From: Sphingopyxis sp.
GTDB lineage: Bacteria; Pseudomonadota; Alphaproteobacteria; Sphingomonadales; Sphingomonadaceae
NCBI GenBank assembly: GCA_002733865.1
Contig: NVXM01000001.1
Coordinates: 200,206-264,205, forward strand
Direction of reading: 5' to 3'
DNA: 64,000 nucleotides
Shown here: positions 42,890 to 53,153 of the stretch, one piece after another
Layout: every line of letters begins with the position of its first letter
Position numbering within the stretch: position 1 is the first letter of the stretch
Notes under the pieces: generated by a model
Told to the model about the DNA's origin: nothing
Databases searched by the model: none
Seen by the model: only the letters and a program-made list of their open reading frames with translations
Position numbers and translations under genes: made by a program

Positions 42890-43627
42890 TTAGAAGCGGA
42901 ACTGGGTCCCGACATAGACAGCCTGGCTATCCTGACGATTGTCGGTCAGCGGTGCCATCCGGTCGCGCTCATTGTTGATGCGAACGCCGGCAGTCACGTC
43001 AAGGTTGCGCGTGAGCGAGTAGCTGCCACCCACATCGAGAGTGTAATCTCTCTGGCTGGCGTCCAATGCTCGCGGCGTTGCATTGATCGGCGCGCTGGCA
43101 TCGATTGACATGCGTGTATTGAAACGGCTCTTCTTGCCCGAATCCTCATCAGCGATGGACTGTCCGGCACCAATTTCGGAAAGATCTGGAAGATTGCTAC
43201 CCAGTTTCTTGACTGGAATAGCAAAGCTCTTCAGACCTTTTGCAGTACCCAGGCTGTAAGATACCGGCGCAATTTTTGCTGCGGTCGCGACACCCGATCC
43301 GGGCGCAGCGGCGAGAATATTTTCACGGATCGAAACGGCATCCGATTTCTGGCGGACGACAACAGTCACGGACCGTTCCCCATCGCGCATCCCGCCGGAC
43401 GGGGTGAATTTGAAGCTGGCGTTGCCGCGCAAGGCGCTCAGATTATATTTGGCAACGAGATCAGGATCAGCGCCGGCTACGGTAAAGGACCCAATGGATC
43501 CGAGGGTTTTCAGCGATACCATCATGTCGTCGCCGGACAAGACTTTCGCCAGAGCAGGGGTCATGGCAAGACCGGAGATCGCGAGTCCCGTCGCTAACCA
43601 ACCGAAATTACTGACCTTTTTCGTCAT
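42890..43627 (-). CDS. Exported protein of unknown function with beta-rich C-terminus
   Basis: 245 residues. Signal peptide cleaved after TPALA (residue 27). A Gly/Ser-rich middle section follows. The last 55 residues alternate polar and hydrophobic (YTLDVGGSYSLTRNLDVTAGVRIN) and end in FRF, a C-terminal aromatic as in outer-membrane proteins. It could be an outer-membrane protein or a periplasmic one. I do not recognise a family. It stands alone, 8 bp from the convergent ThiE-like gene. Confidence 0.75.
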   Translation of the reverse strand: MTKKVSNFGWLATGLAISGLAMTPALAKVLSGDDMMVSLKTLGSIGSFTVAGADPDLVAKYNLSALRGNASFKFTPSGGMRDGERSVTVVVRQKSDAVSIRENILAAAPGSGVATAAKIAPVSYSLGTAKGLKSFAIPVKKLGSNLPDLSEIGAGQSIADEDSGKKSRFNTRMSIDASAPINATPRALDASQRDYTLDVGGSYSLTRNLDVTAGVRINNERDRMAPLTDNRQDSQAVYVGTQFRF

Positions 43628-43973
43628 GACGACACTGCTTCCCCTTTATTCGGCCCTCGATATAACAAACTCCGTCGACCTGCACGAGTCAACATATTGT
43701 TTTCGTCCGATTTTCGCAAACTAGCGCGTTTCTGTTGCACTTGGGTTACGCTTTTGTCCGGACATTTTTTCATTATAGCAAAAAAAGATGAACCGAAGAT
43801 GATTGTGCCAATATTCAACCACGGTTCAGCAGCCCTTACACAAGAGCCAAACATGCGCTTATGCTTGCCCCTTTCGGCAAAGCATTTATAGAGAGCGCTA
43901 AATGCTATCGCGTCCGGAACAAATCCAGCGAAAAAGATTTCGTGCCGGCGCAACATAAAACCAGGAGCGCTTC
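43628..43973. other. 346-bp divergent region
   Basis: No ORF with a ribosome site. Between the exported protein (minus) and the DUF3576 gene (plus). On the minus strand TTGACT is visible with a TTATAT-like box about 21 bp further, too wide for a good sigma-70 promoter. CCAGGAG at its right end is the Shine-Dalgarno of the DUF3576 gene. Confidence 0.35.
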
Positions 43974-44423
43974 ATGTCCCGCCTCAAACCATCTCTCTTT
44001 CTGCGATCCGCGACCGCCAGCCTGCTAGCATTGTCCTTGCTCTCCGCTTGCGGCGGGAAAGAACGGCCGCAAGCCGACATGGCGGCATCGCAAGTCACGA
44101 CGATTGGCGTTAACAGCTATTTGTGGCGCGCGTCGCTGGATGCACTGTCGTTCATGCCGTTGACCCAGACAGACAGCAATGGCGGCGTGATCCTCACCGA
44201 CTGGTATGTGAATCCGCAAAATCCTGGCGAGCGGATGAAAATCAATGTCTCGATTCTGGATCAGGATCTGCGCGCCGATGCGCTGCGCGTCGGGGCATCA
44301 CGGCAGGTTGCAAACAACGGCACATGGGTGGATGCGCCGGTCAAGGCCGCGACCACGCAGAAGCTCGAGCAGATCATCCTCACCAAGGCTCGCGATCTGC
44401 GGCGCGGTGCGATCACCAACTAA
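43974..44423 (+). CDS. DUF3576 lipoprotein
   Basis: 149 residues. The N-terminus is a lipoprotein signal (ALSLLSACGG, lipobox LSAC, Cys at residue 27), so the mature protein should be membrane-anchored. The domain pattern GVNSYLWRASLDALSFMPL...GGVILTDWYVNP...ERMKINVSILD is the DUF3576 core. It is the regular upstream neighbour of leuS in Alphaproteobacteria. Its role is unknown; an envelope function is inferred from lipidation and the nearby lptE. Confidence 0.9.
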   Translation: MSRLKPSLFLRSATASLLALSLLSACGGKERPQADMAASQVTTIGVNSYLWRASLDALSFMPLTQTDSNGGVILTDWYVNPQNPGERMKINVSILDQDLRADALRVGASRQVANNGTWVDAPVKAATTQKLEQIILTKARDLRRGAITN

Positions 44424-44450
44424 TTTCTCCTACCATATAACGGGGCCGCA

Positions 44451-46985
44451 ATGACCGATCAGCGATTCAATCCACTGGCGGCGGACAAACGCTGGCAAGC
44501 GCGCTGGGCCGAATCGCGCGTCTTCGAAGCGGATGACGCGAGCAGCAAGCCGCGCAGTTACGTCCTTGAAATGTTTCCCTATCCGTCGGGCCGCATCCAC
44601 ATGGGCCATGTCCGCAACTATACGATGGGGGACGTGCTCGCCCGGTTCCGGCGGATGCAGGGTTATGAAGTGCTGCATCCCATGGGGTGGGATGCTTTTG
44701 GCATGCCGGCGGAAAATGCGGCGATGGAAAAGAAAGTCCATCCCGGCGAATGGACGAGGGCCAATATCGACTCCATGCGGAGCCAGCTGAAAACGCTGGG
44801 CTTTGCCTTTGACTGGAGCCGCGAACTGGCCACCTGCGAGCCGGATTATTACGGCCAGGAACAGGCGCTGTTTATCGATCTGTACGAAGGCGGACTGGTC
44901 TATCGCAAGGAATCGGCGGTCAACTGGGATCCGGTCGACATGACGGTGCTCGCCAACGAGCAGGTGATCGACGGCAAAGGCTGGCGCTCCGGTGCTCCGG
45001 TCGAGAAGCGCAAGCTCAGCCAGTGGTTTCTGAAGATCACCGATTTTGCCGAAGATCTGCTGGCGGGATTGGGTGATCTGAAAGCATGGCCCGACAAGGT
45101 GCGGCTGATGCAGGAAAACTGGATCGGCAAGTCGCAGGGCCTGCAATTTCATTTTGACCTGACCGAAGCCCAGGACGAAATCACTAACATAGAAGTGTTC
45201 TCCACCCGGCCCGACACGATTTTCGGAGCGAGCTTCGTCGCTTTGTCGGCCGACCATCCACTCACTCAGCAGCTGGCCAGCCAGAATAGCGCGCTCGCGG
45301 CCTTCGCCGAAGAATGCAAGGCGGGCGGGACCACAGCCGCCGAGCTGGAAACGATGGAAAAAAAGGGTTTCGATACCGGCCTGACCGTCGTCCATCCGCT
45401 GGATCCGGACTGGCAGCTGCCGGTCTATGTCGCCAATTTTGTACTGATGGATTATGGCACCGGTGCCGTGTTCGGTGTGCCGGCGCATGACCAGCGCGAT
45501 CTCGACTTCGCCCGCAAATATGGTCTGCCAGTCAAGCGGATGGTTTCAAATGGCGATGAAACCGCCGCGGAATTTACCGGGAACGAAGCCTATACCGGGC
45601 CCGGCACGATCGTGAACAGCGCCTTTCTCGACGGTATGACCATCGAAGACGCGCAGCAGACGGTGATAGATCGCGCGCAATCCGAAGGCTGGGGCAAGGC
45701 CCAGACCACCTGGCGGCTGCGCGACTGGGGCGTTTCGCGCCAGCGCTATTGGGGGACCCCGATTCCGATCATCCATTGCGATGGTTGCGGTCCGGTACCG
45801 GTACCGAAAGACCAGCTACCGGTCGTCCTGCCCGAAGATATCGATTTTGAAACGCCGGGCAATCCGCTGGAGCGGCACGCCACGTGGAAACAGGTCGACT
45901 GTCCGAAATGCGGCAAGGCAGCGCGGCGCGAGACCGATACGCTTGATACCTTTGTCGACAGCAGTTGGTATTTCCTGCGCTTTGCCAGCCAGCCGGACGA
46001 CCGGCCGTTCGATCCCGAAGTGGTCAAGCAATGGCTCCCGGTGACGCAATATATCGGCGGCGTCGAACATGCGATCCTGCATCTGCTCTACGCCCGCTTC
46101 TGGACGCGGGCGCTGGCGAGTATCGGCAAGCTGGACTTTACCGAACCATTTGAAAGCCTGTTCACCCAGGGGATGGTGACCCACGAAACCTACAAACATG
46201 GCGACGGCAGCTGGCTGTCGCCGGACGAGGTTCAGAAAAACGGTGCCGACTGGACGATGATCGCCGACGGATCGCCGGTCACCACCGGCCGGGTCGAAAA
46301 AATGTCGAAGTCGAAGAAAAACGTCATCGATCCCGATCCGATCATCGAGCAATATGGTGCCGATGCGGTGCGTTTCTTCATGCTGTCCGACAGCCCGCCA
46401 GAGCGCGATCTGCCCTGGTCGGAAGCCGGAATCGAAGGCAGCTGGCGCTTCATGAACCGGCTGTGGCGGCTGTTCATTTCCGTCGCCGATGAAACCGACG
46501 CACCGGATGTCGAAGACAAAGCGCTCCAGCGCAAATTGCACCAGACCATTGCCGGCGTCGCCGACGATATAGAGGCACTATCGTTCAACAAGGCGGTCGC
46601 CAAGATTTTCGAGCTGGTCAATATGATCGAGAAATCGGCACCCTCTGTCGACCGTAACGAAGCCATTCGCACGCTCTCCCGCATTGTCGCGCCAATGGTG
46701 CCGCATATCGCTGAAGAAGCGTGGGCGCTTTTTGGCGAGAGCGATCTGATCGCCAGCGCGCCGTGGCCGGAGGTCGACGAAAGCCTGCTGGTCGAGGACG
46801 AGGTCACCATTGCCATTCAGGTGCGCGGCAAATTGCGCGACACGATCACCGTCGCCAAGGGCAGCAGCAAAGAGCAGCTCGAAGCGCTTGCCCTCGCTTC
46901 CGAGAAGGTGCAGCGTAGCCTTGACGGAGCAGAGGTGAAGAAGGTGATTGTGGTGCCCGATAGACTTGTGAATATCGTGATATGA
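44451..46985 (+). CDS. leuS: Leucyl-tRNA synthetase
   Basis: 844 residues, class I. The HIGH motif is [13 protein letters not shown] near residue 44-56, the KMSKS loop is [12 protein letters not shown]1 editing domain is present, and a [12 protein letters not shown] segment matches the family. It charges tRNA-Leu. The stop overlaps the lptE start by ATGA. Confidence 0.98.
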   Translation: MTDQRFNPLAADKRWQARWAESRVFEADDASSKPRSYVLEMFPYPSGRIHMGHVRNYTMGDVLARFRRMQGYEVLHPMGWDAFGMPAENAAMEKKVHPGEWTRANIDSMRSQLKTLGFAFDWSRELATCEPDYYGQEQALFIDLYEGGLVYRKESAVNWDPVDMTVLANEQVIDGKGWRSGAPVEKRKLSQWFLKITDFAEDLLAGLGDLKAWPDKVRLMQENWIGKSQGLQFHFDLTEAQDEITNIEVFSTRPDTIFGASFVALSADHPLTQQLASQNSALAAFAEECKAGGTTAAELETMEKKGFDTGLTVVHPLDPDWQLPVYVANFVLMDYGTGAVFGVPAHDQRDLDFARKYGLPVKRMVSNGDETAAEFTGNEAYTGPGTIVNSAFLDGMTIEDAQQTVIDRAQSEGWGKAQTTWRLRDWGVSRQRYWGTPIPIIHCDGCGPVPVPKDQLPVVLPEDIDFETPGNPLERHATWKQVDCPKCGKAARRETDTLDTFVDSSWYFLRFASQPDDRPFDPEVVKQWLPVTQYIGGVEHAILHLLYARFWTRALASIGKLDFTEPFESLFTQGMVTHETYKHGDGSWLSPDEVQKNGADWTMIADGSPVTTGRVEKMSKSKKNVIDPDPIIEQYGADAVRFFMLSDSPPERDLPWSEAGIEGSWRFMNRLWRLFISVADETDAPDVEDKALQRKLHQTIAGVADDIEALSFNKAVAKIFELVNMIEKSAPSVDRNEAIRTLSRIVAPMVPHIAEEAWALFGESDLIASAPWPEVDESLLVEDEVTIAIQVRGKLRDTITVAKGSSKEQLEALALASEKVQRSLDGAEVKKVIVVPDRLVNIVI

Positions 46986-47503
46986 GAAACATGATCGCCC
47001 GGATCAGCCTGTTGGCGGCGTTTGCTGCTGTCCTGTCGGGCTGCAATTTGCGGCCGCTTTATGCCGGCGGCACCACCGGCTTAGTCGCGCAGGAACTGGG
47101 GCGCATCGAGATTGAGCCTATTGCGGGCAAAGCAGGGTGGCTGACGCGCAATGCGCTCAAGGATCAGCTGGAAGCGTTTGAAGGACAGGAAACGAAATAC
47201 CGGCTGACGGTGGCGCTCGACGACAAGATTGCCGGATTCGGGGTGCGCAGCGATGACCGGATCACCCGCGAGCGCAGAACGCTGCGGGCGCGATACCAGC
47301 TGATCCGGCTTTCGGATTCGGTCGTTGTTCTCGATGCCACGGCGGGTTCCGATGCCGGGATTGACGTCGTATCCTCGGAATATGCAACGCTGGCCGCCGA
47401 AGACACCGCTCTCGAGAATCTCGCGACCAGGGTCGCCAACCAGATCGTGACCCGGATTTCGCTTTTTGCCAGAACCGAGGCCAGCGCGCCGCCCGGCCAA
47501 TGA
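46982..47503 (+). CDS. lptE: LPS assembly lipoprotein LptE
   Basis: 173 residues. Lipobox [15 protein letters not shown], with the Cys at residue 21 the lipidation site. The NLRPLY start is the LptE signature. It plugs the LptD barrel at the outer membrane, the last step of the pathway whose inner parts are lptABC at 6.8-8 kb. Start overlaps leuS (ATGA) and stop overlaps holA (ATGA), so leuS-lptE-holA is one tightly coupled unit. Confidence 0.92.
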   Translation: MRNMIARISLLAAFAAVLSGCNLRPLYAGGTTGLVAQELGRIEIEPIAGKAGWLTRNALKDQLEAFEGQETKYRLTVALDDKIAGFGVRSDDRITRERRTLRARYQLIRLSDSVVVLDATAGSDAGIDVVSSEYATLAAEDTALENLATRVANQIVTRISLFARTEASAPPGQ

Positions 47504-48531
47504 AGGCAAAGCCGGAAGATATTGTCAGACGCTACCAGGCCGCTGCCGATAGCATAAGACTGGTTCTGCTTTGCGGCCCCAATGTCACCCGTTGTCAGGC
47601 GCTGGTCGACGAACTGGTGAAGCCGCTGGCGCAATCCGCAGAGCGAGTGGATCTGACGATCGCCGATATCAGTGATAGCGCTGCCAGGCTCAACGACGAA
47701 GCCAATTCGGCCTCGCTGTTCGGGGACAAGCGCTATCTAGTCTTGCGATTGAACAGCGGCGAAGCGGTCAGAGCCGGCGCGGCCATCGAAAATTTGCTGG
47801 CAAGCGAAACACCCGGTGACCCGGTGTTTGTCGTCGCCCCCGGCATGGGCGACAAAACCGCGCTCGCGAAGACCATCGCCAGCGCGCCCGATGCCCTGAT
47901 TGCCACATGTTATGAGACGACGGCGCAGGAGGCGAGCGCCGCCATTCTGGCTCTGGCCCAGAACGAAGGACTGCAGCTGAACCGGGAAATGGCGATGGAA
48001 ATCGCCGCCTTGACCAGCAACGATCTGGTGCTGGCGCGGATGGAGGTCGAAAAAATCGCGCTCTATATGGACGCGACCCCGGACAATCCGCAGTCCCCGG
48101 ATGCGGACATATTGCAATTGCTCGGTGCAGAAAATGACGAGGAGGATATCAATCTCCTGATCCAGGCAGCGCTCAATGGCGATGCGCCCCGCCTGGCAAA
48201 GGAAATCGCGGCGGCACGCGCTCAGGGCATCAGCGAGATCGGCCTGATCCGGATCATGCTCCGCCATCTTTCGAAACTGGCAGAGTTGCGCAGCAAGGTC
48301 GACAAGGGCGGCAATATCGATTCCGTCGCTGGCCATCCCAGCGTCTTTTTCAAGGAACAGAAGCATTTCAAGCGCCAGCTGCGAATATGGTCATCGGCCC
48401 ATATCGCGCGCTTGATCGACCGGATCCTGCAGCTAGAGATCGCAATGAAAAGCAGCGGCCAGCCCGATCAGGTGCTGCTCGAGGAGGAATTGCTGCTAAT
48501 CGCCCGCAAGGCGGCCAGCACGCGCGCATAG
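47500..48531 (+). CDS. holA: DNA polymerase III delta subunit
   Basis: 343 residues. An N-terminal RecA-like region without a functional P-loop (YQAAADSIRLVLLCGPN), then helical collar domain. The KYLVLRL and LEKIALYMD-type sites are family features. Delta opens the beta clamp as part of the clamp loader. In many Alphaproteobacteria holA-lptE-leuS lie next to parB at the origin; here they are 14 kb from the hemE-rho segment. Confidence 0.93.
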   Translation: MKAKPEDIVRRYQAAADSIRLVLLCGPNVTRCQALVDELVKPLAQSAERVDLTIADISDSAARLNDEANSASLFGDKRYLVLRLNSGEAVRAGAAIENLLASETPGDPVFVVAPGMGDKTALAKTIASAPDALIATCYETTAQEASAAILALAQNEGLQLNREMAMEIAALTSNDLVLARMEVEKIALYMDATPDNPQSPDADILQLLGAENDEEDINLLIQAALNGDAPRLAKEIAAARAQGISEIGLIRIMLRHLSKLAELRSKVDKGGNIDSVAGHPSVFFKEQKHFKRQLRIWSSAHIARLIDRILQLEIAMKSSGQPDQVLLEEELLLIARKAASTRA

Positions 48532-48644
48532 CTGCGGAACCTGGCCGCTAGCACGACTTTGATTTTTGGATAGCGCCTAGCGTCGGGGCCAATCTCTTCC
48601 CCCAGTCTCTTGACCGGCCGTGCTCTAGACCCCATTTAACCCGG

Positions 48645-49043
48645 ATGGAAAAAACAATATTGAGCGACGAACAATGGCGGCAACAACTGTCGCCGGAACA
48701 ATTTCATGTCCTGCGCGAAGCGGGTACCGAGCGACCGTTTACCGGAGCCCTGAACACCGAATATCGCGATGGCGAATTTTTCTGCGCCGGTTGCGGCAAC
48801 AAATTGTTTGAATCAGACAGCAAGTTCGACAGCGGCTGCGGCTGGCCGAGTTTTGATGCGCCCGCCGATTCAGAAGCGGTAACCGAGATTGAAGACAACA
48901 GCCTGGGTATGCGCCGCGTCGAGATACGCTGTTCCAACTGCGATGGCCATCTCGGCCATGTTTTCCAGGACGGGCCGACCGAAACCGGCCTGCGCTATTG
49001 CATGAATAGTGCCGCAATGGCCTTCGAACCCAAGGCAGACTGA
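48645..49043 (+). CDS. msrB: Peptide-methionine (R)-S-oxide reductase
   Basis: 132 residues. Reduces R-methionine sulfoxide. Structural zinc cysteines are CAGCGN and CSNCDGHLGHVF. The usual MsrB catalytic Cys position follows in TGLRYCMNS, where the Cys is present. Cytoplasmic, no signal peptide. Monocistronic. Confidence 0.95.
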   Translation: MEKTILSDEQWRQQLSPEQFHVLREAGTERPFTGALNTEYRDGEFFCAGCGNKLFESDSKFDSGCGWPSFDAPADSEAVTEIEDNSLGMRRVEIRCSNCDGHLGHVFQDGPTETGLRYCMNSAAMAFEPKAD

Positions 49044-49130
49044 TTTTTACGGTGCTTCCGCGTTCAGCCTGCAGTAAGGCGCCAAAACGCTAGAAAATCT
49101 GAAAATCAGTATTTGGTGGGGTGGATCGAT

Positions 49131-51245
49131 ATGCCGCGGGCTAAAAAACGCAAGAAGAAGCAGGGACCGGTGCGAACATGGCTTTGGCGGATCATCAAGA
49201 TCGGCCTTGTCGCCGGTTTGCTCGCAACCATTGCCCTGGTGGTCGCGGTTCTGGTTGTCCGTTCCTCCCTGCCCGGCTTTGAGGATCTGAAATCCTCACC
49301 CAACGGCCAGATGATCCGGGTACTGGACGTCAACGGCAAAGAGCTGTTTTCTATGGGCCCGAGCTACGGCGAGTGGCTGGAATATGACGAAATTCCCGAC
49401 GTCATGAAAGACGCGATGATCGCCGTCGAAGACCGCCGCTATGCAAATCATCCGGGCGTCGACCCGATCGGCATTGCCCGTTCGCTTCAGGTCAGACTGC
49501 AGCGCGGCCGCTGGGCCCAGGGCGGTTCGACCATCACCCAGCAGCTGGCCCGCAACATATTTTTGAACAATAATCGAACCTTTGGCAGAAAAGGGCGGGA
49601 GATCCTGCTCGCGCTGGCGATGGAACGAAAATTCTCCAAGCGGCAGATTCTCGAACTCTATCTGAACAAGGTCTATTATGGCGGTGGCGCCTATGGGATC
49701 GATGCCGCTTCCCGGCGCTTTTTTGCGCATAGCGCTCGCGATCTTGATCTAGCGGAAGCGGCGATCATCGCAGGTCTGGTCAAGGCTCCGTCCCGCTACT
49801 CTCCCACAGCCGACGCCAAGGCCGCCATCGGGCGGGCAACAGTGGTTCTGGAAGTCATGCAGGACGCTGGCGCGATTACCGCTGCTGAAGCGGCACAGGC
49901 CAACCCCGCATCCGCGAAGCTGGCACCCGAGCCCCGGCAGAACAGCGTCCGCTATTTTACCGACTGGGCCTTGCCGCAGCTGGACTTGCTGATCGACGAG
50001 ACAGTTGAGCCGATTGAAGTCTGGACAACGCTTGATCTCGGGATGCAGCGGGCTGCGACTGCAGCGATCCTGTCGCAGGTGCCGGCCGGTGCACAGGGTG
50101 CCCTGGTTGCGATTGACCGCGACGGTGCTGTGCGCGCAATGGTCGGTGGCACAGACTATGTGACCTCCAATTATAACCGAGCGACCCAGGCGGTCCGTCA
50201 ACCCGGATCGGCGTGGAAAGTGTTCGTCTATATGGCGGCGCTGGAGGCGGGCTATACCCCGGATGATACGGTGACCGACGAGCCGATCACGATTGGCAAC
50301 TGGACCCCTCGCAACAGCGGTAACCGCTACGCCGGGGACATCGATGTCCGCACCGCATTTGCCTTTTCGAAAAATACCGTCGCAGCGGCTATCGGTAACG
50401 ATATTGGAACCTCGTCGATCGCGAACATGGCGCGCCGTTTCGGGATCACAACGCCGATCGACACCAACCCGTCCATGGTGCTCGGCACCTCCGATGTGCG
50501 GGTGCTCGACATGACCCGCGCCTTTGCTTCGATCAACGCCAAGGGCGTCGCGATTACGCCGTTCGGCATCACCAAGGTGCAGACGATGAAGGGCGATATT
50601 CTCTACCAGAGCAAATTTGACGGCAGCCGCGTGCTGGTCGACCCCTGGGTGGCAGCTGGCATCACCGATCTGATGCAGACCGCCGTTGCTACCGGAACCG
50701 GACGGGCCGCACAGATCGGCAGACCGGTCGCTGGCAAGACGGGGACAACCAGTAGCAACAAGGATGGCTGGTTTCTGGGATTTTCCAGCGGTCTTACGAC
50801 CGGCGTCTGGATGGGCCGCGACGATGCAAAACCGGTTGGCGGCCTGCAGGGAGGCCGCGCTCCGGCGGCTGCCTTCGCTCAGTTCATGAAGGTTGCCGTG
50901 GCCAACCGGAAAGTAGAAAAATTCGATACCGAGCTGGTGTTGCCGGAATGGCAGCTGGAACCCGACGACGGTGAACTGTTCGGAGCGCCGGAAGATGGTA
51001 TCTACGTGGATGAAAATGGCATGCCGATCGAAACCGGTCAGGGCACGGAATATGATCTGGAAGATGGCGAGGCTGCAGACAATCCCAGACTCGACCAGGA
51101 ATGGATCGATTCGGTGATTGGCCGCGGCGGCGATCCCTCACCCAGAAAACCCGAACCCAGCCCGGCCAAGAAACCGAAGCCGCAGCCACCGCAGAATCAG
51201 CCAGAATCGCTAATTCCTGAAGGCGCGCTGGTAGAACCGCAGTAA
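49131..51245 (+). CDS. Bifunctional penicillin-binding protein (PBP1A family)
   Basis: 704 residues from ATG 49131, preceded by GGGGTGG; the frame opens at 49113. A very basic cytoplasmic tail (PRAKKRKKKQG), one membrane anchor (LVAGLLATIALVVAVLVV), then the GT51 glycosyltransferase with catalytic EDRRYANHPGVD and GGSTITQQLARN. The transpeptidase has S-x-x-K in QPGSAWK, SKNT and KTGTTSS. A long acidic, Pro/Lys-rich C-terminal tail follows. It polymerises and cross-links peptidoglycan. Shorter than E. coli PBP1a because the inserted OB domain is missing. Confidence 0.93.
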   Translation: MPRAKKRKKKQGPVRTWLWRIIKIGLVAGLLATIALVVAVLVVRSSLPGFEDLKSSPNGQMIRVLDVNGKELFSMGPSYGEWLEYDEIPDVMKDAMIAVEDRRYANHPGVDPIGIARSLQVRLQRGRWAQGGSTITQQLARNIFLNNNRTFGRKGREILLALAMERKFSKRQILELYLNKVYYGGGAYGIDAASRRFFAHSARDLDLAEAAIIAGLVKAPSRYSPTADAKAAIGRATVVLEVMQDAGAITAAEAAQANPASAKLAPEPRQNSVRYFTDWALPQLDLLIDETVEPIEVWTTLDLGMQRAATAAILSQVPAGAQGALVAIDRDGAVRAMVGGTDYVTSNYNRATQAVRQPGSAWKVFVYMAALEAGYTPDDTVTDEPITIGNWTPRNSGNRYAGDIDVRTAFAFSKNTVAAAIGNDIGTSSIANMARRFGITTPIDTNPSMVLGTSDVRVLDMTRAFASINAKGVAITPFGITKVQTMKGDILYQSKFDGSRVLVDPWVAAGITDLMQTAVATGTGRAAQIGRPVAGKTGTTSSNKDGWFLGFSSGLTTGVWMGRDDAKPVGGLQGGRAPAAAFAQFMKVAVANRKVEKFDTELVLPEWQLEPDDGELFGAPEDGIYVDENGMPIETGQGTEYDLEDGEAADNPRLDQEWIDSVIGRGGDPSPRKPEPSPAKKPKPQPPQNQPESLIPEGALVEPQ

Positions 51246-51254
51246 ATATCCGTC

Positions 51255-52001
51255 TCAGTCGGCAAGCGGCGGCTGGCGGTCTGCGCCCACCATGTGCAGG
51301 CCCCGGCCATGCTTCTTGAGCCAGCGATCCGCGACCCGGCGATCCAGTTCGAAGATGTCGTCGAGCAACGCGTAAAAGCGGGGGCTATGGTCCATATGCG
51401 TCAGATGGGCCACTTCATGGGCCACCACCGACCGGCGTACGTGAGGCGGTGCCATGACCAGCCGCCAGCTCAGCCGGATTGACCGGCGACCGGAGCAGCT
51501 GCCCCAGCGCCGCCGCGCATCGCCAACCGCCAGTCGCGGAAGTTCGGTTCCGGCACGAGCGCAGTAATATTCCAGATCTTCAGCAAAAATCGTGCGGGCC
51601 TGGGTCCTGAGCCAGCGCAGCATGCGCGCCTCCACATGTTCCGCCGGCCCGCCTAGCCGGATTTCGTCGTCCACCACGACCGGCGTGCGGGAAAATTCAG
51701 GCGACCAGCTTATTACATAGGGCTCGCCCAGATAGGCGATCTCGCTGCCATCCCTGACCGGTATCGGCGGGACGGCTTCGGCAAAGCGTGCGTTCAGCCA
51801 GTCGGCCTTGGACTGCGCAAAGCGTAGCGCCTGCTGCTCGGATGCGTAGGTTGGCAACGTCAGGCGAACGACGCCCTTGACCGTATCTGCAGAAACGATG
51901 ATCGACCGAGCCTGCTTCGACCGGCGCAATTGCAGCGGATAGCGGCCTCCGTCGAGATTGATGGCCAGTGCCTCCGGAGCCGATCCGCTAAAAAGGCGCA
52001 T
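51255..52001 (-). CDS. YgjP/SprT-like zinc metallopeptidase
   Basis: 248 residues. HEVAHLTHMDHSPRF is the HExxH zinc motif with a downstream His ligand. A WGSCSGRRSIRLSWRLVMAPPH block is typical of the DUF45/M48-like YgjP family. Cytoplasmic, no signal. It starts within the 3' region of the YcgN-type gene (14-bp overlap), indicating an operon ycgN-like, metallopeptidase. Confidence 0.9.
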   Translation of the reverse strand: MRLFSGSAPEALAINLDGGRYPLQLRRSKQARSIIVSADTVKGVVRLTLPTYASEQQALRFAQSKADWLNARFAEAVPPIPVRDGSEIAYLGEPYVISWSPEFSRTPVVVDDEIRLGGPAEHVEARMLRWLRTQARTIFAEDLEYYCARAGTELPRLAVGDARRRWGSCSGRRSIRLSWRLVMAPPHVRRSVVAHEVAHLTHMDHSPRFYALLDDIFELDRRVADRWLKKHGRGLHMVGADRQPPLAD

Positions 52002-52434
52002 CGATAATATGCTGTTCTAGCGGGCCTGCCTTGCTTTCGGGTATCACTTTTCCACGGACGGATTGGCCAGCCGCATGGATCGATTCGCGGTCGCCGGAGA
52101 CCAGATAATGCCAGGACGGCAAGGGCAGATTGCGGGCGCGCAATTTATAGGCGCAACTATCTGGCAGCCAGTCAAATTCCTCGAGCTTGTTGCGGGTCAG
52201 CCGCACACAATCGGGGACATGAAACTTGCGGTGACGATAGTCGCTGCACTGCGCATTTTGCAGGTCGAGCAATTTGCAGGCAATATTGGTCATATAGATC
52301 TGACCATCGTCCTCGTCTTCGGCTTTCAGCAGACAGCATTTGCCGCAACCGTCGCACAAGGCTTCCCACTGCCCGCGATCCAGCGACTCCAGTGGCGCTT
52401 CCCAGAACCGCTCGGCAGAGCCTAGCGCACCCAT
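51988..52434 (-). CDS. YcgN family cysteine-cluster protein (UPF0260)
   Basis: 148 residues. Conserved Cys motifs: DGCGKCCLLK, ACKLLDLQNAQCSDY and VPDC, plus CAYK. They suggest an iron- or zinc-binding cluster. Family function unknown. It overlaps the SCO gene stop by 13 bp and the metallopeptidase by 14 bp, making a three-gene coupled run. Confidence 0.92.
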   Translation of the reverse strand: MGALGSAERFWEAPLESLDRGQWEALCDGCGKCCLLKAEDEDDGQIYMTNIACKLLDLQNAQCSDYRHRKFHVPDCVRLTRNKLEEFDWLPDSCAYKLRARNLPLPSWHYLVSGDRESIHAAGQSVRGKVIPESKAGPLEQHIIDAPF

Positions 52435-53054
52435 CGGTTAATTTCGTCCGCAACTTGCTGGGGCGTCCCGTCAAATGGCAGCAGCGCCAGCGGTTCGCCT
52501 TTCGGACCGAACAGATAAGCCTGCCGGCTGTGGTCGACCAGATATTCGGTCGATCCTTCGTCCTTCCGAATGTCATATATGATCAGATATTTTTTGGCGA
52601 CGGCGGCAATTTCCTCGGGGCTGCCGGTCAGGCCGATCAGCCGCGGATGAAAAGCCGACACATATTGCTTGAGCACGGCCGGTGTATCGCGCTCCGGATC
52701 AACCGAGATAAAGATCGGCTGGATTTTCTTCGCCAGTTCGGGATTTTCTTTTTCCGCCTGTTTCAAGCCCAGCATGATATTGGCGAGATCAATCGGACAG
52801 ACATCGGGGCAATAGGTATAGCCGAAATACATGATGCGATATTGGCCATCGAACTGGTCGTCCGACACACGGTCGCCGTCCTGATCGGTCAGGGTGAACG
52901 AGCCGCCAATCTTCGCTCCGGCAAGCGGCGGTGCCGCATCGGCTGAACCACCCCCGTCGGACGCGGGATTGCAGGCGGCCATCAGTGTCAGTAAGCTGGC
53001 AGCCAGAACGATTTTTGCAGTGTTGATGATATTGTTCATTACCGGGCCAGACAT
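52422..53054 (-). CDS. SCO family copper chaperone lipoprotein
   Basis: 210 residues. The N-terminus is a lipoprotein signal with lipobox LMAAC; an ATG five codons downstream of the chosen start is possible. The thioredoxin fold holds the copper CxxxC in YTYCPDVCPID, and the conserved His is in LVDHSRQAYL. Delivers copper to cytochrome oxidase CuA, or acts in thiol redox. First gene of the leftward SCO-ycgN-metallopeptidase run. Confidence 0.92.
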   Translation of the reverse strand: MSGPVMNNIINTAKIVLAASLLTLMAACNPASDGGGSADAAPPLAGAKIGGSFTLTDQDGDRVSDDQFDGQYRIMYFGYTYCPDVCPIDLANIMLGLKQAEKENPELAKKIQPIFISVDPERDTPAVLKQYVSAFHPRLIGLTGSPEEIAAVAKKYLIIYDIRKDEGSTEYLVDHSRQAYLFGPKGEPLALLPFDGTPQQVADEINRWVR

Positions 53055-53153
53055 GGTCTGCTAGTGGATCAATTTCAACAGATAATTGATAAACGCTGCC
53101 AGAGCAGCGCATAGGGGCGACGGCTGGCGGAATTAATGAAATGGGGCGAATAC

